Source of the DNA: an uncultured Ruminococcus sp.
GTDB taxonomy: Bacteria; Bacillota; Clostridia; Oscillospirales; Acutalibacteraceae
Length of the DNA: 64,000 nucleotides
Reading direction: 5' to 3'
Assembly (NCBI GenBank): GCA_904393835.1
Contig: CAJFNC010000004.1
Coordinates: forward strand, 41,244-105,243
The notes under the pieces were generated by a model that saw only the letters and a list, made by a program, of their open reading frames with translations, made no database searches and was not told the origin of the DNA. Shown piece by piece: positions 9,856 to 18,880 of this stretch. Position 1 is the first letter of the stretch. The number at the start of each line of letters is the position of its first letter. The position numbers were made by a program, and so were the translations under genes.

Positions 9856-9885
9856 TTGACGAAATTCGTCGTATTTCTGTATTTT
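9856..9885 (+). promoter_or_regulatory. Candidate promoter with palindrome for the MATE gene
   Basis: TTGACG (9856-9861), an 18-base spacer and TATTTT (9880-9885) make a moderate promoter. A perfect palindrome, GACGAAATTCGTC (9858-9870), overlaps the -35 box and could be a repressor site. No regulator gene is adjacent. Confidence 0.35.
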
Positions 9886-9965
9886 ATCGGTCATTTGCTT
9901 GAATACAGTCGTTTGCTTTGGTAAAATTATTATGATATTTTATGTGATTAAAGAGGTGTGGAAAG

Positions 9966-11399
9966 TTGCAGAATGTGACTTCAAAGGAAAATCCGCTGGG
10001 ATACAAAAGTATTCCATCATTGCTCAGAAGCTTTGCGATTCCCAGCATTGTGGCTATGATTGTCAGCTCGCTGTACAACATTGTTGACCAGATTTTTATC
10101 GGCAACGGCGTAGGCTACCTCGGCAACACCGCCACCAACGTTTCGTATCCGCTGACTACAATTTGTCTGGCTATCGCTCTGCTTATCGGAATAGGTACGG
10201 CGTCAAGGTATTCGCTGTATCTGGGCGCGGGCGAAAGAGAACACGCGCAAAAAGTCGTGGGCAACGGTTTGTGCCTTATGGTTTTACTGGGCATAGTTTA
10301 CCTTATATTGGTTGAAATATTTATGACCCCGTTGCTGTACGCTTTCGGCGCAACCGACAGCTCTATGGAATACGCAATGTGCTACTCGCGCATTGTAACC
10401 ATCGGTATGCCGTTTTTGATTTTGACAAACGGCATAAGCCAGCTTGTGCGTGCCGACGGAAGCCCGAAATACTCAATGGTATGTATGCTTATAGGTGCGG
10501 TCGTAAACACAATTCTTGACCCGCTGTTCATCTTCGTTTTCAACACGGGAATAAGCGGCGCCGCCTGGGCAACAATTATCGGTCAGGCGCTGTCGTGCAT
10601 TGCCGCCGTATGCTATATTCCGAGATTTAAAAATATCAAACTTAAAAAAAGCGATTTTAAAATCAGCCTGCGCGAATCAATAAAGACCGCATCGCTGGGT
10701 ATGAGCAACAGCCTTAATCAGGTAGCAATTACGCTGGTGCAGATTGTGCTCAATAACTCGCTTAAATACTACGGCGCAATGACAATTTACGGTCAGGATA
10801 TTCCGCTTTCCGCCTGCGGTATTGTGATGAAAACAAACGCGATTTTGCTGGCTGTTATTATCGGAATTTCTCAGGGCACCCAGCCGATTGTCGGCTTTAA
10901 CTACGGCGCAAAAAAATACGGCAGGGTTATTCAGGCGTTCAAGCTCGCAATCGCCGCAAACCTCGTCATCTCCGTCGTGGGATTTGTGTTGTTTCAGTTT
11001 TTCCCCAACGTCATTATCTCAATGTTCGGTTCGGGAAACGAGCTTTACACGGAATTTGCCGTAAAATTTATGAGAACGTTTTTATTTATGGTAATTGTAA
11101 ACGGCGTACAGCTTTTGTCCTCAAACTTCTTTGCCGCCATCGGCAAACCGCTCAAGGGACTCTTGCTTTCAATGACTCGTCAGGTACTGTTTTTAATACC
11201 GCTTGTACTGATTTTGCCGCTGTTTTTAGGACTTGACGGAATTTTGATTTCCGCACCGATTGCCGATGCAACAGCCTTTGTGCTCACGGTTATTGTAATA
11301 TCAATTGAGCTGAAAAAGATACGCAATATGCAAAAAGAGCAGGACAGATTAAGCGAAAACGGCTCTCAGCCCGCAACAAAAGAGGGTTACGCAAATTAA
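9966..11399 (+). CDS. MATE family efflux transporter
   Basis: This 477-residue protein has 12 predicted membrane segments in two similar halves, as in multidrug and toxic compound extrusion transporters. It begins with the typical PSLLRSFAIPSIVAMIVSSL-like first helix region and contains the family loop around NIVDQIFIGN. Such proteins export cationic drugs or metabolites using a Na+ or H+ gradient. The start is a TTG at 9966, supported by GAGGTG at 9953-9958; there is no in-frame ATG near it. It stands alone between terminators, so its substrate is not indicated by context. Confidence 0.9.
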   Translation: MQNVTSKENPLGYKSIPSLLRSFAIPSIVAMIVSSLYNIVDQIFIGNGVGYLGNTATNVSYPLTTICLAIALLIGIGTASRYSLYLGAGEREHAQKVVGNGLCLMVLLGIVYLILVEIFMTPLLYAFGATDSSMEYAMCYSRIVTIGMPFLILTNGISQLVRADGSPKYSMVCMLIGAVVNTILDPLFIFVFNTGISGAAWATIIGQALSCIAAVCYIPRFKNIKLKKSDFKISLRESIKTASLGMSNSLNQVAITLVQIVLNNSLKYYGAMTIYGQDIPLSACGIVMKTNAILLAVIIGISQGTQPIVGFNYGAKKYGRVIQAFKLAIAANLVISVVGFVLFQFFPNVIISMFGSGNELYTEFAVKFMRTFLFMVIVNGVQLLSSNFFAAIGKPLKGLLLSMTRQVLFLIPLVLILPLFLGLDGILISAPIADATAFVLTVIVISIELKKIRNMQKEQDRLSENGSQPATKEGYAN

Positions 11400-11419
11400 A
11401 CTCTGATTTTGCGCATATA

Positions 11420-11466
11420 ATAAACGACTGATTTTAAGACAAACTCAAAATCCGTCGTTTTCTTAT
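11420..11466. terminator. Bidirectional terminator
   Basis: AAACGAC..ATTTT pairs with AAAAT..GTCGTTT across a 10-base loop, with A-rich left and T-rich right flanks. It separates the convergent MATE and HAD genes. Confidence 0.75.
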
Positions 11467-11497
11467 TATATAAAGTTTTAATATTTGCCAAAGCAGA

Positions 11498-12211
11498 CTA
11501 TTTTGTTAAAAAGTCGTTGTAAAAGGTTTCAAACGTGCCGTTCTTGTAGTTTGAAAAATCCTTGTTCGCCCTGTTTACTATGCAGTCGGTAATAAGGTAC
11601 GTGTCAAACCCGAGCTTTGACGAGCAAAGGTCCTCGTCAACATCGTTGCCTATCATAATGCTTTCTTCGGGAGAAATTGAACAGCGTTCGCAAATCATCT
11701 CAAAATATTTAAGATTCGGCTTGCAAAATCCCGAGTTTTCATAGACTGTAATAAACTCAAAATCGTCGGGTGAAACACCCGCCCACTCCAGGCGGCGCCT
11801 TGTGGCAATTTCGGGGAAAATCGGGTTGGTGGCGGCAATGAGCCTTCCGCCGTTTTTCTTGATATATTCAACGCTTTTTTTGGCAAACGGGTTTACGGAA
11901 GTCGCCTGTTTTGCAGCGATAAACTCGTTATTATAGTAATCGTCAAAGTCGCCTGTATATTTTCTCAAATCCATATCGCACACCTTTGAAGCAGTTTCCC
12001 AAAAAACTTCTTTATTGAGCTTTGAGTTATCGTTCTTTGTCATTGCCTCGGTGCCCGACAAAACGGCTTTTACCAACATATCGGATTCAACGTGGAGCAC
12101 GGGAACAAATTTTTTACACAAAGACGAAAAATACAGCTTAATAAAACTTTCCATATTCATAGGAAGCAAAGTTCCGTCCAAATCGAATAAATAATTTTTA
12201 TATTCTTTCAT
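11498..12211 (-). CDS. HAD-family hydrolase
   Basis: This 237-residue haloacid dehalogenase-superfamily phosphatase has motif I YLFDLDGTLL near the N-terminus (nucleophile and acid aspartates), a helical cap inserted after motif I, and motif IV GNDVDEDL near residue 190. It probably dephosphorylates a small metabolite; subfamily features (C1 cap) resemble YjjG-type nucleotidases or phosphoglycolate phosphatases, without certainty. ATG 12211 is preferred over the GTG at 12220 because GAGGTG overlaps that GTG and is correctly spaced for the ATG. It is divergent from the dehydrogenase gene at 12307. Confidence 0.85.
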   Translation of the reverse strand: MKEYKNYLFDLDGTLLPMNMESFIKLYFSSLCKKFVPVLHVESDMLVKAVLSGTEAMTKNDNSKLNKEVFWETASKVCDMDLRKYTGDFDDYYNNEFIAAKQATSVNPFAKKSVEYIKKNGGRLIAATNPIFPEIATRRRLEWAGVSPDDFEFITVYENSGFCKPNLKYFEMICERCSISPEESIMIGNDVDEDLCSSKLGFDTYLITDCIVNRANKDFSNYKNGTFETFYNDFLTK

Positions 12212-12252
12212 ATCATACACCTCGTTATTATTATAAATTATGTTAATGTTGA

Positions 12253-12281
12253 TTGCAAGTTAAATAAATATAAGGTATAAT
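12253..12281 (+). promoter_or_regulatory. Promoter of the 2-hydroxyacid dehydrogenase gene
   Basis: TTGCAA (12253-12258), exactly 17 bases, TATAAT (12276-12281). It is 25 bases before the start codon, with GGAGGG in between. Confidence 0.75.
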
Positions 12282-12306
12282 AAAAAAGCGAAACGGAGGG
12301 TTTGGA

Positions 12307-13254
12307 ATGAAAATTGTACTTACTGACGCACAAACCGTGCTTGACAATATTGTAAACTCAGACAGTCTCAAAGAGCTGGGCGAGGTTGAGGAATACGGAC
12401 TTTTAAAGTATGAGGAGGTAGCCGAAAAAATTTCCGACGCTGACGTTGTTGTTTGTAATAAAACTCTGCTTGATCCGCACACCCTGCACCTTGCCGAAAA
12501 TCTAAAGTATATCGGACTTTTTGCAACCGGATACAACAACATTGACATTGACTACTGCACAAAGCACAACATTACCGTCTGCAATGCAGGCTCTTACTCC
12601 ACAAATGCAGTTGCCCAGCACACCTTTGCCCTTATTTTGGAGCATTTTAACAACATTACGGGCTACAACAAGTTTGTGCACGACGGAAAGTGGAAACGCA
12701 GTAAAACGTTTTCGCCGTTTGTATATCCGCTCAATGAAATCGCCGGCAAAACCTTAGGTATTGTGGGGCTGGGAAACATCGGTCAGGCGGTGGCAAAAAT
12801 TGCGAACGCGTTTAATATGAACGTAATCGCCTGCAACCGCTCAGAAAAAAATATTGAAAACGTGACGACGGTAAGCTTTGAAAAACTGCTTGAACAAAGC
12901 GACATTGTAAGCGTACACTGCCCGCTAAACGACGATTCAAAGGATATGTTTGACAAAAACGCCTTTGCCAAAATGAAAAAAGGCGCGCTGTTTGTAAACA
13001 CGGCAAGAGGCGGAGTTATGGTGGAAAAAGACCTTTATGACGCTTTGCAGAGCGGTCACCTCGGCGGCGCGTGCATTGATACGCTGAGCGTAGAACCTAT
13101 GGAAGAAAACTGCATTCTTATGGAGGCAAAAAACTGTATTATGACGCCGCACATTGCGTGGGCCCCCGTGGAAACACGCAGGCGGCTTATGGATATTGTC
13201 GTTGACAATATTAAAAATTTCTTAAGCGGCACCCCGACAAACAAGGTAAATTAA
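12307..13254 (+). CDS. D-2-hydroxyacid dehydrogenase (NAD-dependent)
   Basis: This 315-residue oxidoreductase of the glycerate/hydroxypyruvate dehydrogenase family interconverts a D-2-hydroxyacid and its 2-keto acid. The nucleotide-binding loop GLGNIGQ spans 154-160. The catalytic residues are present: arginine 234 (NTARGG), glutamate 263 (SVEP) and histidine 282 (TPHIAW). The sequence looks most like glycerate dehydrogenase/hydroxypyruvate reductases, but lactate or phosphoglycerate-type substrates are possible. It is a monocistronic gene with its own consensus promoter and a terminator shared with the convergent HAD gene. Confidence 0.9.
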   Translation: MKIVLTDAQTVLDNIVNSDSLKELGEVEEYGLLKYEEVAEKISDADVVVCNKTLLDPHTLHLAENLKYIGLFATGYNNIDIDYCTKHNITVCNAGSYSTNAVAQHTFALILEHFNNITGYNKFVHDGKWKRSKTFSPFVYPLNEIAGKTLGIVGLGNIGQAVAKIANAFNMNVIACNRSEKNIENVTTVSFEKLLEQSDIVSVHCPLNDDSKDMFDKNAFAKMKKGALFVNTARGGVMVEKDLYDALQSGHLGGACIDTLSVEPMEENCILMEAKNCIMTPHIAWAPVETRRRLMDIVVDNIKNFLSGTPTNKVN

Positions 13255-13264
13255 TCCGATAAAC

Positions 13265-13306
13265 TAAACAGCCCTAAAGCACCGACGCTTTAAGGCTGTT
13301 TATCTT
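13265..13306. terminator. Bidirectional terminator
   Basis: AACAGCC..TAAAGC pairs with GCTTTA.GGCTGTT (13267-13300) and is flanked by A and T runs, between convergent genes. Confidence 0.8.
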
Positions 13307-14145
13307 TATGTTCTGTTTTTTAGAATACGACCTATGAGGTTTGCCACGCCGTCGTCGTTGTTTGAGGGAACAATTATATCGGCGTTTATTTTGCAAAGCT
13401 CGGTTGCGTTTTTAACCGCTGCGCCGAGCCCCGAAAGCTTTAGCATATCGGCGTCGTTGTCGGCGTTTCCGCAGGCGGAGGTGTTTTGCAAACTTATGCC
13501 GAGCCTTTGACACAACCACGAAAGAGCGTTGCTTTTTGAGGCGTTTGAGTCCATTATCTCTACAAAATTTTCCGATGAAGACGTCACGTAAAAATTTGTT
13601 GTGTTGTCCTCAATCTGTCTGCGGATTGATTCCCTCATTTTTTTATCGACGCAGACAAATTCAATGCTGTCAAGCTCACACCGATGGTCATAGATAAACT
13701 TGCGCATATTTTCCACGCTTCCGTGTGATGAGCGCACATAGTCAAAATATGCCTCGCCGCAGCCGTATTTAATCGGGTTGTCAAAGTACCTCTTGTCTGT
13801 ATAAGTTTTGCCGTCGATAAACGCTTCCATAATCAGGTCATAATTTGCGGTTATCTCAAGGTATTTTAAAACTTCATCTTCCTTAAGCAGATTAGAATGT
13901 ATTCTTTTACCGCTGCAATCGTTTACCGCCGCGCCGTTTGAGGTTACGGCGTAGTCGATTCCCTTTATTGACAAAATACTCTGCGGCATCATTGCATACG
14001 GCCGTCCACTTGCCACCACAACCTCAACACCGTTTTGCACGGCGGTTTCTATTGCCTGCCGCACCACGGGTGACAATGTGTTGTTGTCACGCAGTGTTGT
14101 TCCGTCAAGGTCAAGGGCCAGCAGTTCGTTTTTTTTATTTCCCAT
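13306..14145 (-). CDS. Cof-type HAD-IIB phosphatase
   Basis: This 279-residue hydrolase has motif I LLALDLDGTTL near residues 8-18, a large C2B cap domain, and motif IV near the C-terminus (GNADNDADML), typical of the Cof/YidA sugar-phosphate and cofactor phosphatases. The ATG follows AAAGGAGAT. It starts 10 bases after the nth stop codon, so the two are probably co-transcribed from upstream of nth. Substrate is not predictable from sequence alone. Confidence 0.88.
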   Translation of the reverse strand: MGNKKNELLALDLDGTTLRDNNTLSPVVRQAIETAVQNGVEVVVASGRPYAMMPQSILSIKGIDYAVTSNGAAVNDCSGKRIHSNLLKEDEVLKYLEITANYDLIMEAFIDGKTYTDKRYFDNPIKYGCGEAYFDYVRSSHGSVENMRKFIYDHRCELDSIEFVCVDKKMRESIRRQIEDNTTNFYVTSSSENFVEIMDSNASKSNALSWLCQRLGISLQNTSACGNADNDADMLKLSGLGAAVKNATELCKINADIIVPSNNDDGVANLIGRILKNRT

Positions 14146-14155
14146 ATAATCTCCT

Positions 14156-14791
14156 TTAAAGGCACTTTTTACAAAAATCTTTCATACAACATTCATCGCA
14201 TTTTGGATTGCGCGCCGTACACACGGCTCTGCCGTGGAGCACAAGGCGGTGGCAAAAGTCGTTGCTCTCCTCGGGCGGCAAAAGCTCCCTTAGTGCAAAT
14301 TCAATTTTCTTTTGGTCTTTTAGGTCGTGCAGCCCCAGCCTGCGTGTAATTCGTATGCAATGGGTGTCCACCACAACGGCGGGTTTTCCGTAAATATCGC
14401 CGCAGACAAGGTTTGCGGTTTTTCTGCCTATACCCGGCAATTTTATAAGCTGTTCAACCGTGTCAGGCACTTTTCCGCCAAAGTCGTCACGCAGCATTTT
14501 TGCCATTGCGACAATGTCCTGCGACTTTGTTTTGTAAAGTCCGCAGCTTTTTATGTACTGAGCCACCTCGCTTACATCGGCGTTTGCAAAATCGTCAACA
14601 GTTTTGAACCTTTCAAAAAGCGCAGGCGTGACCATATTCACCCTGGCGTCGGTGCACTGCGCCGCCAAACGCGTCGCAATAAGCAGTTGAAGCGGATCTG
14701 TATATTGAAGTGAACACAAAGCGTCGGGATATTCTTTTTTAAGCGCTTGCACTGCGCTGACTGCAATTTGTTTTTTCGTCAAAATTCTCAC
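14156..14791 (-). CDS. nth: Endonuclease III (DNA glycosylase/AP lyase)
   Basis: This 211-residue base-excision repair enzyme removes oxidised pyrimidines and cuts at abasic sites. The helix-hairpin-helix LPGIGRKTAN carries catalytic lysine 124, and VDTH supplies aspartate 142. Four cysteines at 191, 198, 201 and 207 follow the C-X6-C-X2-C-X5-C pattern of the [4Fe-4S] cluster. The length equals the family norm. The start appears to be a GTG at 14791 preceded by a weak AAGGG site. It leads the short operon with the Cof-type phosphatase. Confidence 0.95.
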   Translation of the reverse strand: MRILTKKQIAVSAVQALKKEYPDALCSLQYTDPLQLLIATRLAAQCTDARVNMVTPALFERFKTVDDFANADVSEVAQYIKSCGLYKTKSQDIVAMAKMLRDDFGGKVPDTVEQLIKLPGIGRKTANLVCGDIYGKPAVVVDTHCIRITRRLGLHDLKDQKKIEFALRELLPPEESNDFCHRLVLHGRAVCTARNPKCDECCMKDFCKKCL

Positions 14792-14822
14792 CCTTTTTTA
14801 GTTTAACATAAAAAATCCGCTA

Positions 14823-14851
14823 TTGCAATTCGTTTTGATATTTGTTAGAAT
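14823..14851 (+). promoter_or_regulatory. Promoter of the HAD gene at 14887
   Basis: TTGCAA (14823-14828), 17 bases, TAGAAT (14846-14851), followed by TTGGAG and the ATG. Confidence 0.65.
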
Positions 14852-14886
14852 ATTACTAATTTCAACATAGTTTGGAGTGATTATAA

Positions 14887-15615
14887 ATGTATAAAAACTA
14901 CGTTTTTGACCTCTACGGCACTTTGATTGACATCAACACAGACGAATGGTGCGACGACTTGTGGAAAAAAATGGCGCTGCTCTACGGCTATCACGGCGCA
15001 CACTACACCTTTGAGGAACTCAACAAGGAATATGACCGCTTAGTTGAGCTTGAAAAGGAAAAAATGCACGCCAAGCACCCGAGTTACACTGTTGTTGACA
15101 TCAACATCGAAAATGTTTTCAACGAGCTGTTTACGCTCAAAAAAGTTAAGGTGAGCAAGGAGCAAATCCTGTTTATTGCCGAGGCATTTCGCTGTTACTC
15201 GACAAAGTACATCAAGCTGTACGACGGCGTGACTGACCTGCTTGACACCTTAAAGGCAAACGGCAAAAAGATTTATCTTTTGTCAAACGCTCAGCGTTCG
15301 TTTACTCAAAATGAGCTTAATATGCTTGGTCTTACAAAATATTTTAACGGCATTGTCATCAGCTCGGACGAGGAGTGCTCAAAGCCCGACACAAATTATT
15401 TTAAAATTCTGTTTGACCGTTACTCGCTTAAAAAAGACGAGTCAATTATGATCGGCAACGACTATATATCGGACATCGGCGGCGCGTCTGATTTCGGCAT
15501 TGACAGCCTGTATATTCACCAGAGCATTTCTCCCGAAATCAAGGGCGAACTCAGAAGCACCTATTCGGTTATGGACGGCGATGTTTTTAAAATTAAAAAA
15601 TTAATTGTAAAATAA
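14887..15615 (+). CDS. HAD-family hydrolase (YjjG-like)
   Basis: This 242-residue HAD phosphatase has motif I YVFDLYGTLIDI (the second aspartate position is tyrosine-flanked but the nucleophile D is intact), motif II LLSNAQRS, a lysine in SKPDTNYF, and motif IV GNDYISDIGG. The C1-type cap and these motifs resemble YjjG-type 5'-nucleotidases. The acid/base residue normally two positions after the nucleophile is Y in DLYGT rather than D, as also seen in some YjjG-like and dehalogenase-like members, which may change activity. It stands alone with its own promoter and terminator. Confidence 0.85.
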   Translation: MYKNYVFDLYGTLIDINTDEWCDDLWKKMALLYGYHGAHYTFEELNKEYDRLVELEKEKMHAKHPSYTVVDINIENVFNELFTLKKVKVSKEQILFIAEAFRCYSTKYIKLYDGVTDLLDTLKANGKKIYLLSNAQRSFTQNELNMLGLTKYFNGIVISSDEECSKPDTNYFKILFDRYSLKKDESIMIGNDYISDIGGASDFGIDSLYIHQSISPEIKGELRSTYSVMDGDVFKIKKLIVK

Positions 15616-15616
15616 A

Positions 15617-15650
15617 TGAAACGGCTGTAAATCAGCCGTTTTTGTTTTTC
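15617..15650 (+). terminator. Terminator of the HAD gene
   Basis: AAACGGCTG/CAGCCGTTT (15619-15641) with a 5-base loop and a run of T. Confidence 0.88.
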
Positions 15651-15711
15651 TGACAAATTTATCATCTTATAAATAGATTAAAATGATTAACAATAATTTT
15701 GGGGTGATAAA

Positions 15712-15900
15712 ATGAAAGACAAACAAACACCTGATAAAAACGCCGAAAAAATTGATAAAATTCTCGCTGAAACGATGAATACAATATCGGCGCAGGACTG
15801 TACGGGATTGATTCCGTCTGCGGTGCAAAGCAATGAAGAAGAAGAAAACTACGAGGAATTGTACCCGTTTTCACCCGAAGACGAATTGTTATTTTATTAA
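15712..15900 (+). CDS. Small acidic protein, unknown
   Basis: This 62-residue protein is not recognised. It has a basic, lysine-rich first third and a strongly acidic second half with an EEEENYEE stretch and an aromatic end (LLFY). It contains no signal peptide or membrane segment and one cysteine. A GGGGTG ribosome binding site lies 6 bases before the ATG, and a CTGACA/TAGATT pair upstream could be a weak promoter, so it is probably expressed. A hairpin terminator at 16136-16165 may end its transcript. Confidence 0.55.
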   Translation: MKDKQTPDKNAEKIDKILAETMNTISAQDCTGLIPSAVQSNEEEENYEELYPFSPEDELLFY

Positions 15901-16224
15901 TAACAATTTTTATTTGCCGTCTGTTTTTTGAAAATTCAAATTTTAAAAAGATGTGTTTTTAAACAAAAATCCATTAAAAAAGTGACTTTTTAAACGGCTT
16001 TAAATTCAGATTAAAGCAAATATTTTTTTGCAAAGCCGTACAAAAATACTGTTTTTTATTCTCCGATAACAGATTTTCGGAATAATTTGTTTACGATTTT
16101 ACCGCAGATATAATAAAAACAACGGCATAAACCGCGAAAGCCTCCTGCATCGGCAAGAGGCTTTTGCTTTACTTTTTTACATATATACATAATTAAAACT
16201 TGTTAAATTTATTTGGTATTTGCG
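15901..16224. other. AT-rich intergenic region
   Basis: About 320 bases between convergent genes. Apart from the hairpin at 16136-16165 I see no gene or repeat, only poly-A/poly-T-rich DNA. Confidence 0.5.
16134..16178 (+). terminator. Terminator-like hairpin
   Basis: AAAGCCTC pairs with GAGGCTTT (16137-16164) around a 12-base loop, followed by T-rich sequence on the plus strand. It lies between the small ORF and the convergent hydF. Confidence 0.6.
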
Positions 16225-17421
16225 TTATTTTAACAAGTTTAGCATATCAGGCAAAACTGACAAAGTGCGTTTTAAAATGCCCTGCATATATGCAATAGCG
16301 GTACCGTAATTTGTAAACGGCACACCGCTGTCAAAGGCAAAATTGCGTCTGTACTTCATTTCTCTTTCGTTGAGCATACAGCCTCCGCAGTGAATCACGA
16401 GGCTGTATTTTGACAGGTCTTCGGGAAAACCTTTGCCCGAAGAGGTTTCGATATTCAAATTTTTGCCCGTGTAATTTTTGAGCCATCGCGGGAGCTTTAC
16501 CGTGCCGATGTCGTCGCACTGACGGTGGTGGGTACAACCCTCGGAGATAAGCACAAAATCGCCGTCATTTAATTTGTCTATTGCCGAAGCGCCCTGCACG
16601 GCGGTTTTTAAAAATCCCTTGTAGCGTGCCATTAAAATTGAAAACGACGTAAGCGGAATATCCTCGGGCACAATTTTTGAAACGCTTTCAAACGCCTGAC
16701 TGTCGGTGATTACCATCGCCGGCTTTTTGCCGAGATTTTCAAGCGTGTGTTTAAGCTCTGTATCACGCACGGTTACGGCAACCGCGCCAGCCTCAAGCAC
16801 ATCGCGAATCGTCTGCTGCTGCGGCAAAATAAGCCTTCCCTTGGGTGGTGCCGAGTCAATCGGCACCACAAGCACAGCAAAGTCATTTGGCTTGAGCAAA
16901 TCGCCGCAAAGGCGCTTTGTCATTGTGTCGGTTTTTATAAGGCGAGAGATTTTTTCCTTGAGCAAGTCGATATTTTCACGGTGTAGAGCGCTTACGGCAA
17001 CACCGTCGTCATACTGCGGCGCCGCTCCCAAATCGCTCTTGTTGTAGGCTACTGTATACGGAATATTTTTCTCTTTAAAAATTTGTATCAGCTCATTGTC
17101 TGCTGCCGTTTTTCCGACTTGAGAATCAACGACGAGCACAGCCACGTCAACGCGTCTGAGCACTTCTTTGGTGCGCTTTACACGCATTTCTCCCAGGCTG
17201 CCCTCATCGTCAAAGCCCGGAGTGTCTATAATCACAACGGGACCCAGCGGCAGCAGCTCCATTGACTTGCTTACGGGATCGGTGGTTGTTCCCTTTACGT
17301 CGGATACAACCGACATTTGTTGGTTGGTAACGGCGTTTACCACGCTGGATTTGCCCGCGTTGCGCCTTCCGAAAAAGCCGATATGTATTCTCTCTGACTG
17401 CGGTGTATCGTTAAGTCCCAT
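16225..17421 (-). CDS. hydF: [FeFe]-hydrogenase maturation GTPase HydF
   Basis: This 398-residue scaffold protein assembles the 2Fe subcluster of the H-cluster and delivers it to apo-hydrogenase. The GTPase domain has P-loop GRRNAGKS (18-25) and a DTPG switch motif. The C-terminal cluster-binding domain shows C296-x-H298, 45 residues, then H344-C345-x2-C348, exactly the HydF pattern. The ATG follows GAGGAGG. It is the last gene of the maturation operon, 16 bases after hydG. The structural hydrogenase is not in this window. Confidence 0.95.
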   Translation of the reverse strand: MGLNDTPQSERIHIGFFGRRNAGKSSVVNAVTNQQMSVVSDVKGTTTDPVSKSMELLPLGPVVIIDTPGFDDEGSLGEMRVKRTKEVLRRVDVAVLVVDSQVGKTAADNELIQIFKEKNIPYTVAYNKSDLGAAPQYDDGVAVSALHRENIDLLKEKISRLIKTDTMTKRLCGDLLKPNDFAVLVVPIDSAPPKGRLILPQQQTIRDVLEAGAVAVTVRDTELKHTLENLGKKPAMVITDSQAFESVSKIVPEDIPLTSFSILMARYKGFLKTAVQGASAIDKLNDGDFVLISEGCTHHRQCDDIGTVKLPRWLKNYTGKNLNIETSSGKGFPEDLSKYSLVIHCGGCMLNEREMKYRRNFAFDSGVPFTNYGTAIAYMQGILKRTLSVLPDMLNLLK

Positions 17422-17437
17422 TGTAAAGCCTCCTCAG

Positions 17438-18865
17438 TTAAAATCTGAAATCACGTTTGTTGTTGTTTGCAATATCCGCGATATGCTCTTTTGCAATTTT
17501 TCTTACCTTTTCGTTAGGAATTTTTTCAAGCTCCCTTTTAATCAGCTCATCGCCGATTTTGCGGGTTTCGTCGCCGGCGTAGTCCATAAGATATTCCTTT
17601 AGTGTCATAAGGGCGTTGGGGTGACAGCAGTTTTGAATCTGACCGCTCTTGCAAAGAGCCATAAAACGGTCGCCTGTTCTGCCCTCACGGTAGCAGGCGG
17701 TGCAAAACGACGGAATATATCCGAGCTCCATAAGCCATTTTACCACCTCGTCGAGAGTGCGTTGGTCCGAAACATCAAACTGCGCCGAGTTTTCGTCCTC
17801 GTCCTCAGGCTCGGCATAGCCGCCTACGCTTGTGCGTGAACCTCCGCTTATCTGAGAAATTCCGAGGCGAAGCGCCTTTTCTCTTACCGATTTACTCTCG
17901 CGAGTGGAGATAATCATACCCGTATAGGGAACTGCAATTCTGATGATTGCAATAATTTTTGCAAAAGTTTCGTCGTCAATTCCGTTGTCAAAATCGTCGG
18001 GGTCAATATCGTCCGCCGCCTTGATTCTGGGCACGCTTATTGTGTGAGGACCTACGCCGTGAACGGCTTCAAGGTGCTCTGCGTGCATCAAAATTCCGGC
18101 AAGCTCATAGCGGTAAAGCTCCAGTCCGAACAGAACGCCCAAACCTACGTCGTCGATTCCGCCCTCCATAGCTCTGTCCATTGCCTCGGTGTGGTAGGCG
18201 TAGTTGTGCTTGGGACCCGTGGGGTGAAGCTGTTCATAGCCTTCTTTATTGTAGGTTTCCTGAAACAGAATGTAAGTGCCGATTCCCGCATCTTTAAGCT
18301 TTCTGTAATTTTCAACCGTAGTTGCGGCGATGTTTACGTTTACTCTGCGAATAGCGCCGTTTTTGTGCTTAATGGAGTAAATCGTCTTGATACAGTCAAG
18401 TATATACTCAATCGGGTTGTTTACGGGGTCTTCGCCCGATTCAATCGCAAGACGCTTATGTCCCATATCCTGCAAAGCGATAACCTCTTGCTTTACCTCT
18501 TCCTGAGTGAGCTTTTTACGGCAAATATGCTTGTTCTTTGCGTGATACGGGCAGTAAACACAGCCGTTTACGCAGTAGTTTGAAAGGTAGAGCGGCGCAA
18601 ACATTACAATTCGGTCGCCGTAAAAATCCTTTTTTATCTGCTCGGCAAGGGTGTAGATTTCTTTGAGCTTCTCCTCGTTGTCGCAGGCGAGCAAAACGCT
18701 TGCTTCACGGTGGTCAATACCCTTTCTGAGCTTTGCCTTTTCGATGATTTTATCGATAAGCTCCATATTATCCTTGTTTTCATCGGCGTATTTCAAAGTT
18801 GCTTTGATTTCGCCGTCGTTGATAAATTCCTCTGCCTTTAAAGAGGTTTTATCGTATTTATACAT
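17438..18865 (-). CDS. hydG: [FeFe]-hydrogenase maturation radical SAM tyrosine lyase HydG
   Basis: This 475-residue enzyme cleaves tyrosine to give the CO and CN ligands of the H-cluster, releasing p-cresol. The radical SAM cluster motif C98-x3-C102-x2-C105 (CVNGCVYC) is present, as is the C-terminal auxiliary-cluster motif C388-x2-C391-x22-C414 that separates HydG from thiazole synthase ThiH. CAGGAGG precedes the ATG. It follows hydE by 15 bases. Confidence 0.97.
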   Translation of the reverse strand: MYKYDKTSLKAEEFINDGEIKATLKYADENKDNMELIDKIIEKAKLRKGIDHREASVLLACDNEEKLKEIYTLAEQIKKDFYGDRIVMFAPLYLSNYCVNGCVYCPYHAKNKHICRKKLTQEEVKQEVIALQDMGHKRLAIESGEDPVNNPIEYILDCIKTIYSIKHKNGAIRRVNVNIAATTVENYRKLKDAGIGTYILFQETYNKEGYEQLHPTGPKHNYAYHTEAMDRAMEGGIDDVGLGVLFGLELYRYELAGILMHAEHLEAVHGVGPHTISVPRIKAADDIDPDDFDNGIDDETFAKIIAIIRIAVPYTGMIISTRESKSVREKALRLGISQISGGSRTSVGGYAEPEDEDENSAQFDVSDQRTLDEVVKWLMELGYIPSFCTACYREGRTGDRFMALCKSGQIQNCCHPNALMTLKEYLMDYAGDETRKIGDELIKRELEKIPNEKVRKIAKEHIADIANNNKRDFRF

Positions 18866-18880
18866 TTCGGTATCCTCCTG

